A DNA stretch of 64,000 bases, from positions 24,338 to 88,337 of the forward strand of contig VKHO01000048.1 of assembly GCA_011125455.1 (NCBI GenBank), read 5' to 3'. Position numbers and translations under genes: made by a program. How positions within the stretch are numbered: position 1 is the stretch's first letter; each line of letters begins with the position of its first letter. Below the pieces are notes generated by a model. The model made no database searches and was not told where the DNA came from. It worked only from the letters and a program-made list of their open reading frames with translations. Source of the DNA: Chlamydiales bacterium STE3 (GTDB taxonomy: Bacteria > Chlamydiota > Chlamydiia > Chlamydiales > Parachlamydiaceae). Positions 36,928 through 46,214 of this stretch are shown one piece after another.

Positions 36928-37014
36928 CGGAAAGAGAGGGATTTGAACCCTCGATACCCTCACGGGTATGCGTCCTTAGCAGGGACGTGCTTTCGGCCAC
37001 TCAGCCATCTTTCC
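36928..37014 (-). tRNA. tRNA-Ser (GCU anticodon)
   Basis: The minus strand reads GGAAAGATGGCTGAGTGG at the 5' end and ends TCTTTCCG. The 7-bp acceptor stem GGAAAGA/TCTTTCC, D-stem with GCTGAGTGG, anticodon arm with GCT at plus 36978-36980, a long variable arm (ATACCCGTGAGGGTAT) and T arm GGTTCAAATCC are all present. The long variable arm and GCU anticodon make it serine for AGC/AGU. CCA is not encoded. A plus-strand open frame over this gene is spurious. Confidence 0.96.
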
Positions 37015-37230
37015 AGATAAGGAGGAAGTTTAGCGACATTTTCCTTTTCATGCAAGTGTCTAATCCTTTAAAAAAAAATTATTCTCTTTCTCCAAATTTA
37101 TTTTACATAGGCTCTATTGTATACTTTTTTATATTTAATTGGTTTTTAGTAAAAAAATAATTACTAAAATAACATTTTTTATTTTTTATTTTAATAAATG
37201 TTCTTTAATTAACTTAACACAGGGGTACTC

Positions 37231-38292
37231 ATGACTAGCTCGATCAATCTCGGAGACTTCATTAATATAGCTTCCAATCCTACAGAATACAGAGTAATCA
37301 TCAAAAAAAGTGGTAATGTCCGTATAAAGAACACGCATTCTAAACTTTCAAAATTTTTTTCCCCTTTTAAAAAAAAATCTAAAGAGCTTAGCCAAGCGCA
37401 ATTTTCTTACGAAGTCTTGAAATGCATGGTTGACCAATTAAAGTATGAAAAAAACAATGAAGATTGCAGTTTAACGGTCAGCAAAGCTTGCCAAGCATTT
37501 TACCAACAGATTGAAGAGCAATGGTTAGAGCTAGATGAACCACAAAAAGAGCAGTTTTTTGAACTTCCCCAGTTATGCAGTCTCCATTTATTAGAAAGAA
37601 GGCAGGTATCTGAAGATCAAATGCTTAGGATATTAAATAGCGAATATGCAAATTCACTTGGAGCTGACGTGTACCGAGCCATTGCAAACGAGGCGCTTTC
37701 TTTAAATTTGCTCGATCGAACGATCTCGACTCCAGCTTTCGACGATATCGGTACTTTGGTTGATTTTTGCAAAGAATTTTGTAAGTTCTTCCACCTTTCA
37801 GAAAAGATAGAAGAAAGTCTTAATTTTTGCCTACAATCTGGAAATTTTTCCAAATTTGAAAAATTCTTCGATGCTAGAAGACGTTTACCAGAGGTAGATA
37901 AAGATGAAATCGAAAGCCTTGAAAGGGCTTTCGGTTTATTGAATGGGCTTTCTCAAGCCTGTGTTCTTGAGTCTGGAGGTGTTTTGATGAAGCTTTTTGG
38001 TTCGCCATTAAGACCCGACTTCGTTTCTGGTACACATGACAGAATAGAAATTTTCCTAGAGCATACAACCGCTGAGGTACAACATCGCTTTTCTTTGGCT
38101 TTTAAAAAAAGCCATGCACAAAAAGACTACGAGAAAGCGGTGTTTTACGTTCAAACCTCTTCAATCTATGATCTGGAACACAAAGAATGGATACGACACG
38201 ACTTGAAAATTAAGGTAAGCCAATCTGACCTTTCTCCCAGAGGCACTCAGCAAGTAGAGAAGAGATTGCAAAAACAGGGTTATTTGCCCTAA
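37231..38292 (+). CDS. Unknown helical protein, possible effector
   Basis: A 353-residue soluble protein that I do not recognise. The N-terminus (1-55) is rich in Ser and Lys (KLSKFFSPFKKKSKE); the rest is predicted helical with many Glu/Lys and Cys residues and no membrane segment. It stands alone between tRNA-Ser and a convergent gene, with an almost pure A/T leader (37130-37215). This layout, isolated gene, A/T leader, no recognisable domain, is shared by several genes here and fits a lineage-restricted host-interaction protein, but nothing in the sequence proves secretion. Confidence 0.6.
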   Translation: MTSSINLGDFINIASNPTEYRVIIKKSGNVRIKNTHSKLSKFFSPFKKKSKELSQAQFSYEVLKCMVDQLKYEKNNEDCSLTVSKACQAFYQQIEEQWLELDEPQKEQFFELPQLCSLHLLERRQVSEDQMLRILNSEYANSLGADVYRAIANEALSLNLLDRTISTPAFDDIGTLVDFCKEFCKFFHLSEKIEESLNFCLQSGNFSKFEKFFDARRRLPEVDKDEIESLERAFGLLNGLSQACVLESGGVLMKLFGSPLRPDFVSGTHDRIEIFLEHTTAEVQHRFSLAFKKSHAQKDYEKAVFYVQTSSIYDLEHKEWIRHDLKIKVSQSDLSPRGTQQVEKRLQKQGYLP

Positions 38293-38308
38293 TTCAAATC
38301 CCTTCTAT

Positions 38309-38340
38309 GAAGAAGAGTTTGGTAGCAAAAACTCTTCTTC
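38309..38340. terminator. Bidirectional hairpin between convergent genes
   Basis: GAAGAAGAGTTT and AAACTCTTCTTC form a perfect 12-bp stem with an eight-base loop, placed between the stops at 38292 (plus) and 38360 (minus). Confidence 0.55.
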
Positions 38341-38359
38341 AAAAATTGATGAGTGATTT

Positions 38360-39061
38360 TTAGGCATCACTAAAAATGACGTTGAAAAGCTTTCGGTATT
38401 TCCCCTCAGGGCAATTTAACTCCTTGACCCCATGCCAGGCTTGAGAAGTATTTTTAAAGAGGAAGCTATGGTTATCTGTGTTACTCACTGCAGCAGAACT
38501 AATAAAGTCTTTAAAGTCAGGAGTAATACCCGATGTCATCTTCCCCCCTAAGATAAGAAGTTCTCCTCCCCAATCAGTCTCCCAATCATCCTGAGTATTA
38601 AAATAAAAAATATGAGTGCCGATCTTATCTGAAGAATCTCGATGGGGGGAAACTTCATTCGTCTCTTTTCCAATATGCCAAGCATAGCGCACTTTAAAGC
38701 TGCTAACATTTAATGCTTTAGCTATAAAAGATTGGTATTCATCGCTTTCCAGCTCATCGATAAAATGTTGCCAGCTTGGCTGCAAATCATTTCGTCCGAT
38801 TACTCCTCTTTTTAAAGGGTCTTTAAGGCGATAGGTAGAACGTTCATAGGCCAAGTAGTAGCGGTTGTGAGGTCTTTGTCCTAAACGGTAGAGATTCTCA
38901 TGGTATTCAAAGAAATCTAGGTTAGGAAAATCCTGATAGAGCTTTTGGAAGCCTTCTGTCAAAAGAAAATCTTTAAAATCCACCCAAGGGAAAGGCTGTT
39001 TCCTTGCAAAGGCTTCATAATTAAATTGCCGCATTGCTTCTAGATCAATGAAGTTTGCCAT
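38360..39061 (-). CDS. 2-oxoglutarate/Fe(II)-dependent oxygenase-like protein
   Basis: A 233-residue protein. The double-stranded beta-helix signature is clear: EVSPHRDSSDKIGTHIFYFNTQDDWETDWGGELLILGG gives the HxD pair (His-Arg-Asp) and WGGEL; SQAWHGVKEL gives the distal His, and YRKLFNVIFSD the Arg that binds 2-oxoglutarate. This is the prolyl-4-hydroxylase-like/2OG-FeII_Oxy family. Substrate unknown; similar proteins hydroxylate proline or sugar derivatives. It lies next to queH in the same direction, 51 bases apart, without an evident functional tie. Confidence 0.8.
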   Translation of the reverse strand: MANFIDLEAMRQFNYEAFARKQPFPWVDFKDFLLTEGFQKLYQDFPNLDFFEYHENLYRLGQRPHNRYYLAYERSTYRLKDPLKRGVIGRNDLQPSWQHFIDELESDEYQSFIAKALNVSSFKVRYAWHIGKETNEVSPHRDSSDKIGTHIFYFNTQDDWETDWGGELLILGGKMTSGITPDFKDFISSAAVSNTDNHSFLFKNTSQAWHGVKELNCPEGKYRKLFNVIFSDA

Positions 39062-39112
39062 GGCTAATCCTTTTTACTGCATCCTAGCAACTTCATTAAA
39101 GACATTCAAATT

Positions 39113-39772
39113 CTATTCAGGAGAATCCTTAAAATGATAGAAACTTTTACCAAGCTTGATGAGAGGGCGATCGTTTGCTTTACGCCATTTGTTCGTATCT
39201 CTTAAAGAATAGATACACCCACAGTATTCTTGTTGATAAAAGGCTTCTTCCTTGGCGATTTCATACATGCGACTAGATCCCCCATTTTTACGCCAGTTAA
39301 AGCCCCAATAAGTAACTCCCGGGAACAAGCTTGCAGCCCTTTCACCAGCAGCAGTCACTTGGTTAAAATCTTTCCAACGAGAAATCCCAAGGCAGCTGGT
39401 CATCGTGGAAAAGCCATTTTTAGCGGCGTACGCTGCTGTCTTAACGAAACGCATCTCAAAACACATCGAGCATCGCTCTCCGCGCTCAGGATCATCTTCG
39501 TGCCCTTTGGTCAGATCAAACCAGTTGTCTGTATCATAATCTGCATCAATGAAAGGAATATTTAGCTTTTCTGCAAAACGAATGTTTTCATTCTTGCGAA
39601 TTTCATATTCTTTAGTGGGGTGAATATTCGGATTGTAAAAATAAATTGTCAAATCGATACCGCTTTGATGCATCATTTCGATAACAGATCCTGAACAAGG
39701 AGCGCAGCAGGAATGCAATAAAACTTTTTTTTCTCCATTGGGAGGTATTAAATCCTCATGGGCATTCTTCAT
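39113..39772 (-). CDS. queH: Epoxyqueuosine reductase QueH
   Basis: A 219-residue DUF208 protein. It has the family's [11 protein letters not shown] near residue 20, [66 protein letters not shown] and the C-terminal [15 protein letters not shown]. The two Cys pairs bind a metal and Fe-S cluster. QueH reduces epoxyqueuosine to queuosine in tRNA and replaces QueG in many bacteria. I see no other queuosine gene in the window. Confidence 0.93.
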   Translation of the reverse strand: MKNAHEDLIPPNGEKKVLLHSCCAPCSGSVIEMMHQSGIDLTIYFYNPNIHPTKEYEIRKNENIRFAEKLNIPFIDADYDTDNWFDLTKGHEDDPERGERCSMCFEMRFVKTAAYAAKNGFSTMTSCLGISRWKDFNQVTAAGERAASLFPGVTYWGFNWRKNGGSSRMYEIAKEEAFYQQEYCGCIYSLRDTNKWRKANDRPLIKLGKSFYHFKDSPE

Positions 39773-39982
39773 GGAAAGCTCTTTCTTTTAAGTGAAAAAA
39801 GCATTTTATCGAAAATCGTTTTATTAGCCAAAATTTTTAAAATGGTTACATTTAAAGAGTGAAATCCTTTTTTTGCTGATTTAACACAATCCGGCGTAGT
39901 AAAATATTTTTCGAAGAAATTTTTTTTTATGAAGCACTTATTTTTTTTATAAATGCAAGATAAGAAGGCCTCAAAAAAAATT

Positions 39983-40558
39983 TCAATCTGATAATTGTGC
40001 GTGGCAAAAGCAGTCTTGAGTGTGATCGTTGACCATGCCTATAGCTTGCATGTATGCGTACATAATCGTTGGGCCTACAAATTTAAAACCCCTCTTCTTT
40101 AAATCGGCGCTTAAGGCTTGTGCTTCTTTGGTTGAAGCGGGAACCTCTTTGATACTTTTCCACCGGTTTTGCAAAGGTTTACCATCTACAAAACGCCATA
40201 CATAGGCATCAAAACTGCCAAATGCATTTTGGATAGTTAAAAAATGGCGGGCATTTTGTATAGCCGAAACGATTTTTAAGCGGTTTCTAATAATACCTTT
40301 ATCTAAAATAAGGGCTTCCATTTTCTCAGGGCTATAGTTAGCCACCTTAACTGGATCAAAATCTGAGAAGGCTTTCCGATAATTCTCCCTGCGCTGCAAA
40401 ATCGTGCTCCAACTTAAACCAGCTTGCGCACCTTCTAAAATCAGAAATTCAAAATGCTTTTGGTCATCATGAACAGCTCGTCCCCATTCTTCATCGTGGT
40501 AGGCCATCTCGAGAGCGTCGTAGCTCTTTACCCACGCACAACGGTTCTTTTGATTCAT
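39983..40558 (-). CDS. tag: DNA-3-methyladenine glycosylase I
   Basis: A 191-residue Tag from the preferred start MNQKNRCAWVKSYDALEMAYHDEEWG. The zinc-binding Cys and His residues occur near the N-terminus (RCAW) and C-terminus (NDHTQDCFCH). The helix-hairpin-helix core reads FEFLILEGAQAGLSWSTILQRRENYRKAFSDFDP and GPTIMYAYMQAIGMVNDH. It removes 3-methyladenine from alkylated DNA. A start 18 codons upstream exists, but TTGGAGC immediately before 40558 and family length favour the shorter form. Confidence 0.94.
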   Translation of the reverse strand: MNQKNRCAWVKSYDALEMAYHDEEWGRAVHDDQKHFEFLILEGAQAGLSWSTILQRRENYRKAFSDFDPVKVANYSPEKMEALILDKGIIRNRLKIVSAIQNARHFLTIQNAFGSFDAYVWRFVDGKPLQNRWKSIKEVPASTKEAQALSADLKKRGFKFVGPTIMYAYMQAIGMVNDHTQDCFCHAQLSD

Positions 40559-41373
40559 GCTCCAACTCCTCTTCTTCGTTTTGATTTTTTGATACTTGAA
40601 TAAAACTTTCACTCGGCTTTTCTACAAGCGCAAGGAATTACCAAAGTGCGTCAACTGTTTTGATTGCCAATAGCACATGAGCAACCCTTCTATTAGCTTT
40701 TGCGAACGATCTGCTATTAGGCTAAAATAGAATAATTCTAAAAATAAATTTTAAACAATCTTTTTAAATCTAAAAATTTTATTCACCTATAGCAGTTCCC
40801 TCGATGATTTTAACAACCAATTGAGATTAAAAAATTACTATCCAAAATAGCTCGGGAAAAATTCAAGAAAGGTTATTAATGTCAGAGAATATAAGCTTAA
40901 CTAATCTCTCTTTTATATTAAATTTTTATGCATTACATCTAGAAGCATATACTTTGTTAGCCAGCCGCAATGTTGCAAACCCTCACGATCATTTGATGAC
41001 TTGAAGAGCTTTTTTGATCTTATATCCTCTTGAAGAGGTCCGCGCTCTTTTAGCATGTATTTTTCTTTAAAAATTTTACTCATTAATGCTCCCCATTCCT
41101 TCATTTATTTAACCGATGAGGCAACTACCGCTCTTAAGAGTGGAGATCATGCACTAGCACAAAAGCTTACAACCCTACTTTCAAAGAACTTTAAGAATGA
41201 AAAACTAAAAAAATATCCAGCCATTAAAAAGAAATAAAATGCTCAATGGCATGGCTGCAATATATCAGAACTAAGGATCGAAGGGACAAAAGCTTCTTTT
41301 GTCCCCTACTTCATTCAACCTTTCTAAAAAAAGGCATTTAACTTACTGTAGGTAGATTCACTCATTTAAAAGG
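40559..41373. other. 815-nt region with broken small reading frames
   Basis: From 40879 (ATG with GAAAGG upstream) a plus-strand frame codes 41 residues (MSENISLTNLSFILNFYALH...) and stops at 41004; the same frame continues open after that TGA for about 30 codons. A second frame from about 41055 to 41237 ends TALKSGDHALAQKLTTLLSKN and a Lys-rich tail. Together they look like remains of one or two small genes. A 10-bp hairpin lies at 41283-41305. Nothing else is recognisable. Confidence 0.35.
41283..41305 (+). terminator. Terminator-like hairpin before the DUF2892 gene
   Basis: GGGACAAAAG and CTTTTGTCCC form a perfect 10-bp stem with a CTT loop, followed by a short pyrimidine stretch. Confidence 0.6.
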
Positions 41374-41379
41374 TTGATC

Positions 41380-41589
41380 ATGTTAACAAAAAATCTTAGT
41401 AGAAATGGACGCATTCTTCGTCTTGCTATTGCTAGCATTTTGCTTACTTACGCAATTTGGCAAAGTAGCTGGATTGCACTCATCTTTGCGCTTTTTACTC
41501 TTTTTGAGACCTTCATGAGCTGGTGCGTCCTCTATCAAATCCTTGGCATCAATGAATGCCCGGTAGAACCTAGAGATCCAAAGCCTTAA
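41380..41589 (+). CDS. DUF2892 (YgaP-type) small membrane protein
   Basis: A 69-residue protein: MLTKNLSRNGRILRLAIASILLTYAIWQ, a second helix SWIALIFALFTLFETFMSWCVLYQILGIN and a short Pro-rich tail. The NxxRxxRxxxG start, two helices and the WCxLYxxLGxxxC ending are the DUF2892 pattern, also the membrane part of YgaP rhodaneses. The ATG at 41380 has AAAAGG six bases upstream; a TTG two codons earlier is not needed. Function in bacteria is unknown. Confidence 0.82.
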   Translation: MLTKNLSRNGRILRLAIASILLTYAIWQSSWIALIFALFTLFETFMSWCVLYQILGINECPVEPRDPKP

Positions 41590-41730
41590 GTTTTTGTTTT
41601 TTTATAAAACTTCGCACTACGTCTCTGATGGTGTCATGCAATACAAATGTTTTCTTTTGCTCTTCAATTGTCCATTCCGCATTCCAAACCACCTGATTTT
41701 CCAAAATGATGAGAATAAAAAAATTGCACC

Positions 41731-42090
41731 ATGACTACCTATCCTCCTAAAATCCTTCTTCCCGAATCTGATGATCAGCTAATGGACCTTTGCAGCGTGG
41801 AAACTTATCGTTCAAGTGGCAGTGGCGGACAACATGTCAATAAGACTGACAGCGCTGTGCGCTTAACATACCGACCTTACAATCTAGTCGTCACCTCGCA
41901 GAAAGAGAGGAGTCAGTATTTGAATAAGATGCACTGTCTTCAGAAACTGCGGGATCTTGTAAAAAAGCTCAATTACCGTCCCAAAAAACGTATCCCAACA
42001 AAAATTTCTAAAGGCCATAAAGCAGCGAATTTAGAAAAAAAAGGCAAGCATAGCCAAAAAAAGCAATTACGCGGGAAAATAGATTTTTAG
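41731..42090 (+). CDS. Release-factor-like protein with GGQ domain (ArfB/YaeJ-like)
   Basis: A 119-residue protein with only a class-1 release factor catalytic domain: [24 protein letters not shown] contains GGQ and the usual following residues. It has no codon-recognition domains. The basic C-terminal tail ([31 protein letters not shown]) resembles the tail of ArfB (YaeJ/ICT1) that enters the empty mRNA channel of stalled ribosomes. Ribosome rescue by peptidyl-tRNA hydrolysis is the likely role; PrfH-like proteins are the alternative. It ends three bases before the convergent gene's stop. Confidence 0.82.
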   Translation: MTTYPPKILLPESDDQLMDLCSVETYRSSGSGGQHVNKTDSAVRLTYRPYNLVVTSQKERSQYLNKMHCLQKLRDLVKKLNYRPKKRIPTKISKGHKAANLEKKGKHSQKKQLRGKIDF

Positions 42091-42093
42091 CAT

Positions 42094-42534
42094 TTATTCC
42101 TGGCTCTCAAGCTGCTCGACAATGTTTTGGTAAGGGACAAGAGGCGCCTCATCATTAATCCCCTCACACTCTAAAGAAGCAATTTCCCAACTCTCTTTAC
42201 TCATTAAGTTCTCAGACCACCAGGGAAAGGTGCGGCACTGTAGAGGACGTGCTCGATAAACCTGACATTTTTTGTCTTTTAGAAAAACGCAATCATACTC
42301 TTCATTGGCCGTTTTTTTTTCGATCAAAGCGTAACGATTATCCCTTTTGCGCGTGTAGTTTCTTTTAAACAGGGGTAAGGAAATCGATAGAACTGCAGCC
42401 ATTTCTGTCATTTCCTCTTCACTCACCCAAACAAAACCAGAAGTTCCCGTACAGCACTTTCCGCATTCCGTGCATTTAAAATTTAAGCCTCCTTGATACC
42501 ATGGTAAGGGCGAAGGGCTCTTTTGTTGCGTCAT
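42094..42534 (-). CDS. YkgJ-family cysteine cluster protein
   Basis: A 146-residue protein of the CxxCxxCC type: FKCTECGKCCTGTSGFVWVSEEE near residue 20, then DCVFLKDKKCQVYRARPLQCRTFPWW. Eight cysteines in this arrangement are thought to bind zinc or an iron-sulfur cluster (UPF0153/YkgJ). Biochemical role is unknown. The ATG at 42534 overlaps the stop of the upstream Spx/ArsC-like gene as ATGA, so both are translated together. A longer start at 42564 inside that gene is not needed. Confidence 0.85.
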   Translation of the reverse strand: MTQQKSPSPLPWYQGGLNFKCTECGKCCTGTSGFVWVSEEEMTEMAAVLSISLPLFKRNYTRKRDNRYALIEKKTANEEYDCVFLKDKKCQVYRARPLQCRTFPWWSENLMSKESWEIASLECEGINDEAPLVPYQNIVEQLESQE

Positions 42535-42893
42535 GGCACCCCTTTTAGTAATGCTTGGACCCATTCTTTCTCATTAAAGCCTGTGAGGCCAAAGTCCTTA
42601 CCTAGAAGAAAGGGACGCTTGACGAGCATGCCATTTTTACCTAGAAGAGCAAGAGCTTGTTCTTCATCCATGGTTTGTAATTTTTCGCTAAGCTGTAATT
42701 CGCGGTAAAGAAGACCTGATGTGTTAAACAGCTTTTTAACCTCCCCCTTCTTATAGCTAAGCATTTGCAATAATTCCTTTTTTGAAGGAGGCTCTTGCAC
42801 AATTTCTTTCTGCTCAAAAGAAATGTTTCTTTCTTTCAAAAAGCGAACTGCCTTTTGGCAAGTTGAGCACCTACTGTAAAGGTAAATAATCAC
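42531..42893 (-). CDS. Spx/ArsC-family thioredoxin-fold protein (YffB-like)
   Basis: A 120-residue ArsC-like protein: IYLYSRCSTCQKAVRFLKERNISFEQKEIVQEPPSKKELLQML at the N-terminus with a CxxC pair, and GMLVKRPFLLGKDFGLTGFNEKEW at the C-terminus with the conserved KRP. Members include arsenate reductases, the regulator Spx and YffB. The CxxC is more Spx-like, but absence of other Spx features and the YffB-like C-terminus make a glutathione/thiol reductase equally possible. Confidence 0.85.
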   Translation of the reverse strand: MIIYLYSRCSTCQKAVRFLKERNISFEQKEIVQEPPSKKELLQMLSYKKGEVKKLFNTSGLLYRELQLSEKLQTMDEEQALALLGKNGMLVKRPFLLGKDFGLTGFNEKEWVQALLKGVP

Positions 42894-43016
42894 GAAAATC
42901 CTCCAGAATAAAGCACAAACTTTAAAGGGAATTGAGATAAATTACAATTCTCATCAAATAGGGTTGTAAATCGATTCTCTTTTGAGTGATAATGGTCTTT
43001 TTTTTGTAGACAATCC

Positions 43017-44369
43017 ATGCATTCATTAAAAAAACATGATGTATTACAGACCACCATCTCTAAACTAGGCAAACAGGGTGAAGGAGTTGGGGATTTCCAA
43101 GGTTTTCCTATCTATGTGGAGGGGGCTCTGCCAGGAGAATTGGTAGAAGTCACTATTTCTGAATGTCGAACAACTTATGCCCGCGCTAATTTAATTACTG
43201 CTCTCCAAGTCTCGCCCTTAAGAGTAACGCCTCCATGCCCCTATTTTGGCCATTGTGGAGGCTGTCAGCTAATGCATCTTTCCTACGAAGAACAGTTAGT
43301 ATTTAAGCAACAAAAAGTCTTGAGTGCCTTTCTGCACGTTGCCAATATGCACCTCACCATCTTGCCCTGCTTGCCCTCCCCAAAGGCTCTGCATTACCGC
43401 AATAAAACGCAATATCCTGTTGAAATGAGCCCAAACGGGCTTATTCTTGGGTTGTACACCCGATCCTCTCACGATCTGATTGCAATCGATGCTTGCCAAA
43501 TTCATTGTGAACTAGGAGAGAGCGTGTACCATAGAGTGCAAAAAATCCTGCAACAATCCTCGCTCAAGGCTTATAATCCTCAAACAAGAGAGGGGGAGTT
43601 GCGTTATTTATTGATTCGAACGAGCATCAACTTAAGAGAAGTCCTCGTTACCTTAGTCACAACGAGTCAATTAAAGGTGGCACTTTTACCTCTAGCTGAA
43701 AAGATAATGGCAGAGAATCCTTCTGTTAAAGGTATCGTGCAAAATATCAATGATCAGGCAACCAATGTGATTCTCGGTTCAAGCTATCAGACGATTCTCG
43801 GCTCTCCCTCTACGCTTGAAAAGCTTGGAGATCTTTTTTTTAAGATTTCCTCTGCCTCTTTTTTTCAAGTTAACACACTTCAAGCAGAATGCCTCTATAA
43901 TAAAGCTTTATCCTTAAGCGCTGTTAAAGGCCATGAAACACTTTTAGATGCCTACTGCGGTGTGGGCTCGATTGCTCTATTTTTTGCGCGGCATGTAAAA
44001 AAAGTCATTGGCGTAGAACGCGTTCCAGAAGCGATCGAAGATGCCAAAGCCAATGCAGCTTTAAATTGTATCGACAACACAGAATTTATTTGTGCTTCGG
44101 CAGAAACATTTATTCCCACGCTCGATGCCATCGACATTCTTATTTTGAATCCTCCACGCAAAGGATGTGACAAAAGCTTGCTTGAACAAATCCCACGATT
44201 TAAGCCAAGGATGATTCTCTATATTTCTTGTGACCCTACCACCCTTGCCAGAGATGTGGCTTTCCTCTGTATGCAAGATTATGTTATAGAGACTATCCAA
44301 CCTTTCGACATGTTCCCTCAAACCACCCATGTGGAAACTCTTGTCAAACTTACCTTAAACCAAACTTGA
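43017..44369 (+). CDS. rlmD: TrmA/RlmD-type RNA (uracil-5-)methyltransferase
   Basis: A 450-residue protein. An N-terminal TRAM domain (LQTTISKLGKQGEGVGDFQGFPIYVEGALPGELVEVTI) is followed by four Fe-S cysteines in CPYFGHCGGCQLMH near 74-85 and one further on. SAM-binding motifs are FFQVNTLQAE, LLDAYCGVGSIALFFA and ILNPPRKGC. The catalytic Cys is in LYISCDPTTLARD near 404. It methylates C5 of a uridine in 23S rRNA (RlmD U1939 or RlmCD type). Chlamydia has a homologue of this TrmA family. Confidence 0.88.
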   Translation: MHSLKKHDVLQTTISKLGKQGEGVGDFQGFPIYVEGALPGELVEVTISECRTTYARANLITALQVSPLRVTPPCPYFGHCGGCQLMHLSYEEQLVFKQQKVLSAFLHVANMHLTILPCLPSPKALHYRNKTQYPVEMSPNGLILGLYTRSSHDLIAIDACQIHCELGESVYHRVQKILQQSSLKAYNPQTREGELRYLLIRTSINLREVLVTLVTTSQLKVALLPLAEKIMAENPSVKGIVQNINDQATNVILGSSYQTILGSPSTLEKLGDLFFKISSASFFQVNTLQAECLYNKALSLSAVKGHETLLDAYCGVGSIALFFARHVKKVIGVERVPEAIEDAKANAALNCIDNTEFICASAETFIPTLDAIDILILNPPRKGCDKSLLEQIPRFKPRMILYISCDPTTLARDVAFLCMQDYVIETIQPFDMFPQTTHVETLVKLTLNQT

Positions 44370-44554
44370 GCCCTTTAAATCCAATAGCTGTTAAACAAAT
44401 TTGTTGAGTGAGAAAAAAAAGCCATTAAAGAATTTATTGCTCATCTCTTTTCTGTAATCTACATTATCATGGATTTCGCACTAACTTTTTTAATTAATTA
44501 ATTTATTTTTAAGTTAAGAAAAAATAAAATTAAGGCATTTTAATGGAGAAGTGA

Positions 44555-45991
44555 GTGATGCCAAATTGCAAAATTATCAATAGTATAAGCGAAATTAACC
44601 TTAATAAGAGTTGGTCTCCTGCCACAAAATTTAACAGCAAAGATAGACTTGTGGATGCAAAAGGTAATAAAGTGCGCTCCGATTACCAAGGACATCAATA
44701 CCGGATCATTGAAAAAAGAGAGCGCACTTTTTCTACTTTGGAAGTTGTAGGGAGGCGTTTTTTAGGGACCTTAGTGGTTATCTGCACTTTATCTTTAGCT
44801 CTCTTTGCTAAGCCTGTAAGAAATCTTTTTACAAAACAAAAAGAAAATATTCGTTTTGCCATTTCGACTTCGCAGATAGAGCACAACATTAGTGAACAAG
44901 AATTACAACAAGGGATCTTTATTTCTGGTGAGACGATTTCCAATATTCAAACATGCATGAGAAACATTTTTCAAGGCGAAGAGGAAGACGGAGTAAAATT
45001 CTACAAGAATCAAAGAACTCGTAAAGTTTTTACATTGGACACAGTCCCGGATCTTATTTTTAAATCGGGAGAGTCTATGGTGGCTCGCTATCAAAATATA
45101 ATCAAGGCACAAACAATTGTGCGCACCCACCAATTAAACCTACTCGTTATCCCCAATGCCCAGCTATTTACTTTAAATATCGGAGGCAAAGAACATGCAA
45201 TAATTGCTGAAAAGAGGGTGGATATTGACTATTATGAAAGTGTCCAAGAACAGCATTTCCAAGACTATGCAGATAGCCTTAATGAAACAATTCGCCAACT
45301 TGCTATCTTTATCTGCCTATCAGGTTATAGCAATGTAGAGTGGCGTAACAATCCTATTTTAAATGAAGCCTTTGATGAGCATGGGAATAGAAAAATCGCT
45401 CTTATTGATCTTGAAAAATGTAAGGCCCCTGAAGCAGGGTTATTTGGAAGATCCTGTAGAGGACTTGTCGGGTGCGTGACCGAAGAACAAGGAAAAATTG
45501 TTTTAAATATTGCAAGGCAATACGGTATAAGCACGAAATGGTTTGACACCGCACATGATGTTAGAAAAAAAGAGATCGCAGATGGACACAGACTTCAAAA
45601 ATACTATGCCAAAAAAAATATCACTACTGGAGATAAACCTGTTCAAATTGACGAAAACTCTTTAGACTTTTCTGATCATCCTAAAGAAGCAGAAAGGCTT
45701 AAAGCTATAACAAAAGATCTCATTAAAGCGATAAATGAAAAAATTTCAGAAACCTCTGCGGAAGATACTATTAAAAAACGAAGATATATTTATATCAACA
45801 CTAATGAAGGGCCTTTTAAATACTTAGATCGAGAAGAATTTGACAACATTACTGATCAATCTCCATATCCAATAGATGAAGAATTTAATGATGCAAGTTA
45901 TCTTGGGCACATAGTAAAGAAACTAGTAAAATTACGAGTAATTTACGGATTGGTCAAACGTAACGGTTATGGCTATTATCTGCAGGCATAA
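44555..45991 (+). CDS. Lineage-restricted membrane protein with kinase-like pattern
   Basis: A 478-residue protein. One membrane helix lies at about 68-86 (RFLGTLVVICTLSLALFA). The region 130-300 carries a kinase-like order of motifs: FTLDTVPDLIFKSGESMVARYQN (possible nucleotide-binding Lys), LNLLVIPNAQLF, HAIIAEKRVDI as a hinge, YSNVEWRNNPIL as a catalytic-loop analogue and NRKIALIDLEKCK where kinases have DFG-like Asp. After about 330 it becomes charged. I recall related proteins in several environmental chlamydiae. A degenerate or atypical kinase exposed at the inclusion or injected into the host is a hypothesis only. An A/T-only leader precedes it. Confidence 0.5.
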   Translation: MMPNCKIINSISEINLNKSWSPATKFNSKDRLVDAKGNKVRSDYQGHQYRIIEKRERTFSTLEVVGRRFLGTLVVICTLSLALFAKPVRNLFTKQKENIRFAISTSQIEHNISEQELQQGIFISGETISNIQTCMRNIFQGEEEDGVKFYKNQRTRKVFTLDTVPDLIFKSGESMVARYQNIIKAQTIVRTHQLNLLVIPNAQLFTLNIGGKEHAIIAEKRVDIDYYESVQEQHFQDYADSLNETIRQLAIFICLSGYSNVEWRNNPILNEAFDEHGNRKIALIDLEKCKAPEAGLFGRSCRGLVGCVTEEQGKIVLNIARQYGISTKWFDTAHDVRKKEIADGHRLQKYYAKKNITTGDKPVQIDENSLDFSDHPKEAERLKAITKDLIKAINEKISETSAEDTIKKRRYIYINTNEGPFKYLDREEFDNITDQSPYPIDEEFNDASYLGHIVKKLVKLRVIYGLVKRNGYGYYLQA

Positions 45992-46000
45992 TTACCGATC

Positions 46001-46036
46001 AGCAAGCTTCATTTTTAGAGCAAAATGGAGCTTGCT
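46001..46036 (+). terminator. Terminator after the kinase-like gene
   Basis: AGCAAGCTTCATTTT pairs with AAAATGGAGCTTGCT over 15 positions (one G-U) around a six-base loop, ten bases after the stop codon, followed by a short T run. Confidence 0.75.
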
Positions 46037-46214
46037 TTCATTGCCTTACTTCTCAAGTATTTCCCGTTTTTGTTCATTACTTTACATAAGAAAAATTATT
46101 AGCTTGAAAGAACGTCTGCTACTTTTGGCAAAGTTAAAGTAATTTCTTCAATAGCATTGACAAATCTTTGCTATAGGAAATATATAAAACATCAACTAAA
46201 CCCAAAGGATGTGT

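Noticed and set aside
36928..37014. tRNA-Ser as the attachment site of an integrated element
   Set aside because: No integrase gene and no repeated 3' tRNA segment found in the window.
36924..37160. Plus-strand open frame over the tRNA region
   Set aside because: It is antisense to tRNA-Ser and continues into A/T-rich DNA; no ribosome site.
40913..41104. Minus-strand frame of 63 residues
   Set aside because: No ribosome site, no recognisable sequence, overlaps the small plus-strand frames.
41570..41704. Minus-strand frame of 44 residues (ends RSFIKKQKLKALDL)
   Set aside because: Reads protein-like but has only a TTG start, no ribosome site, and overlaps the DUF2892 gene on the other strand; possibly a remnant, not enough to call.
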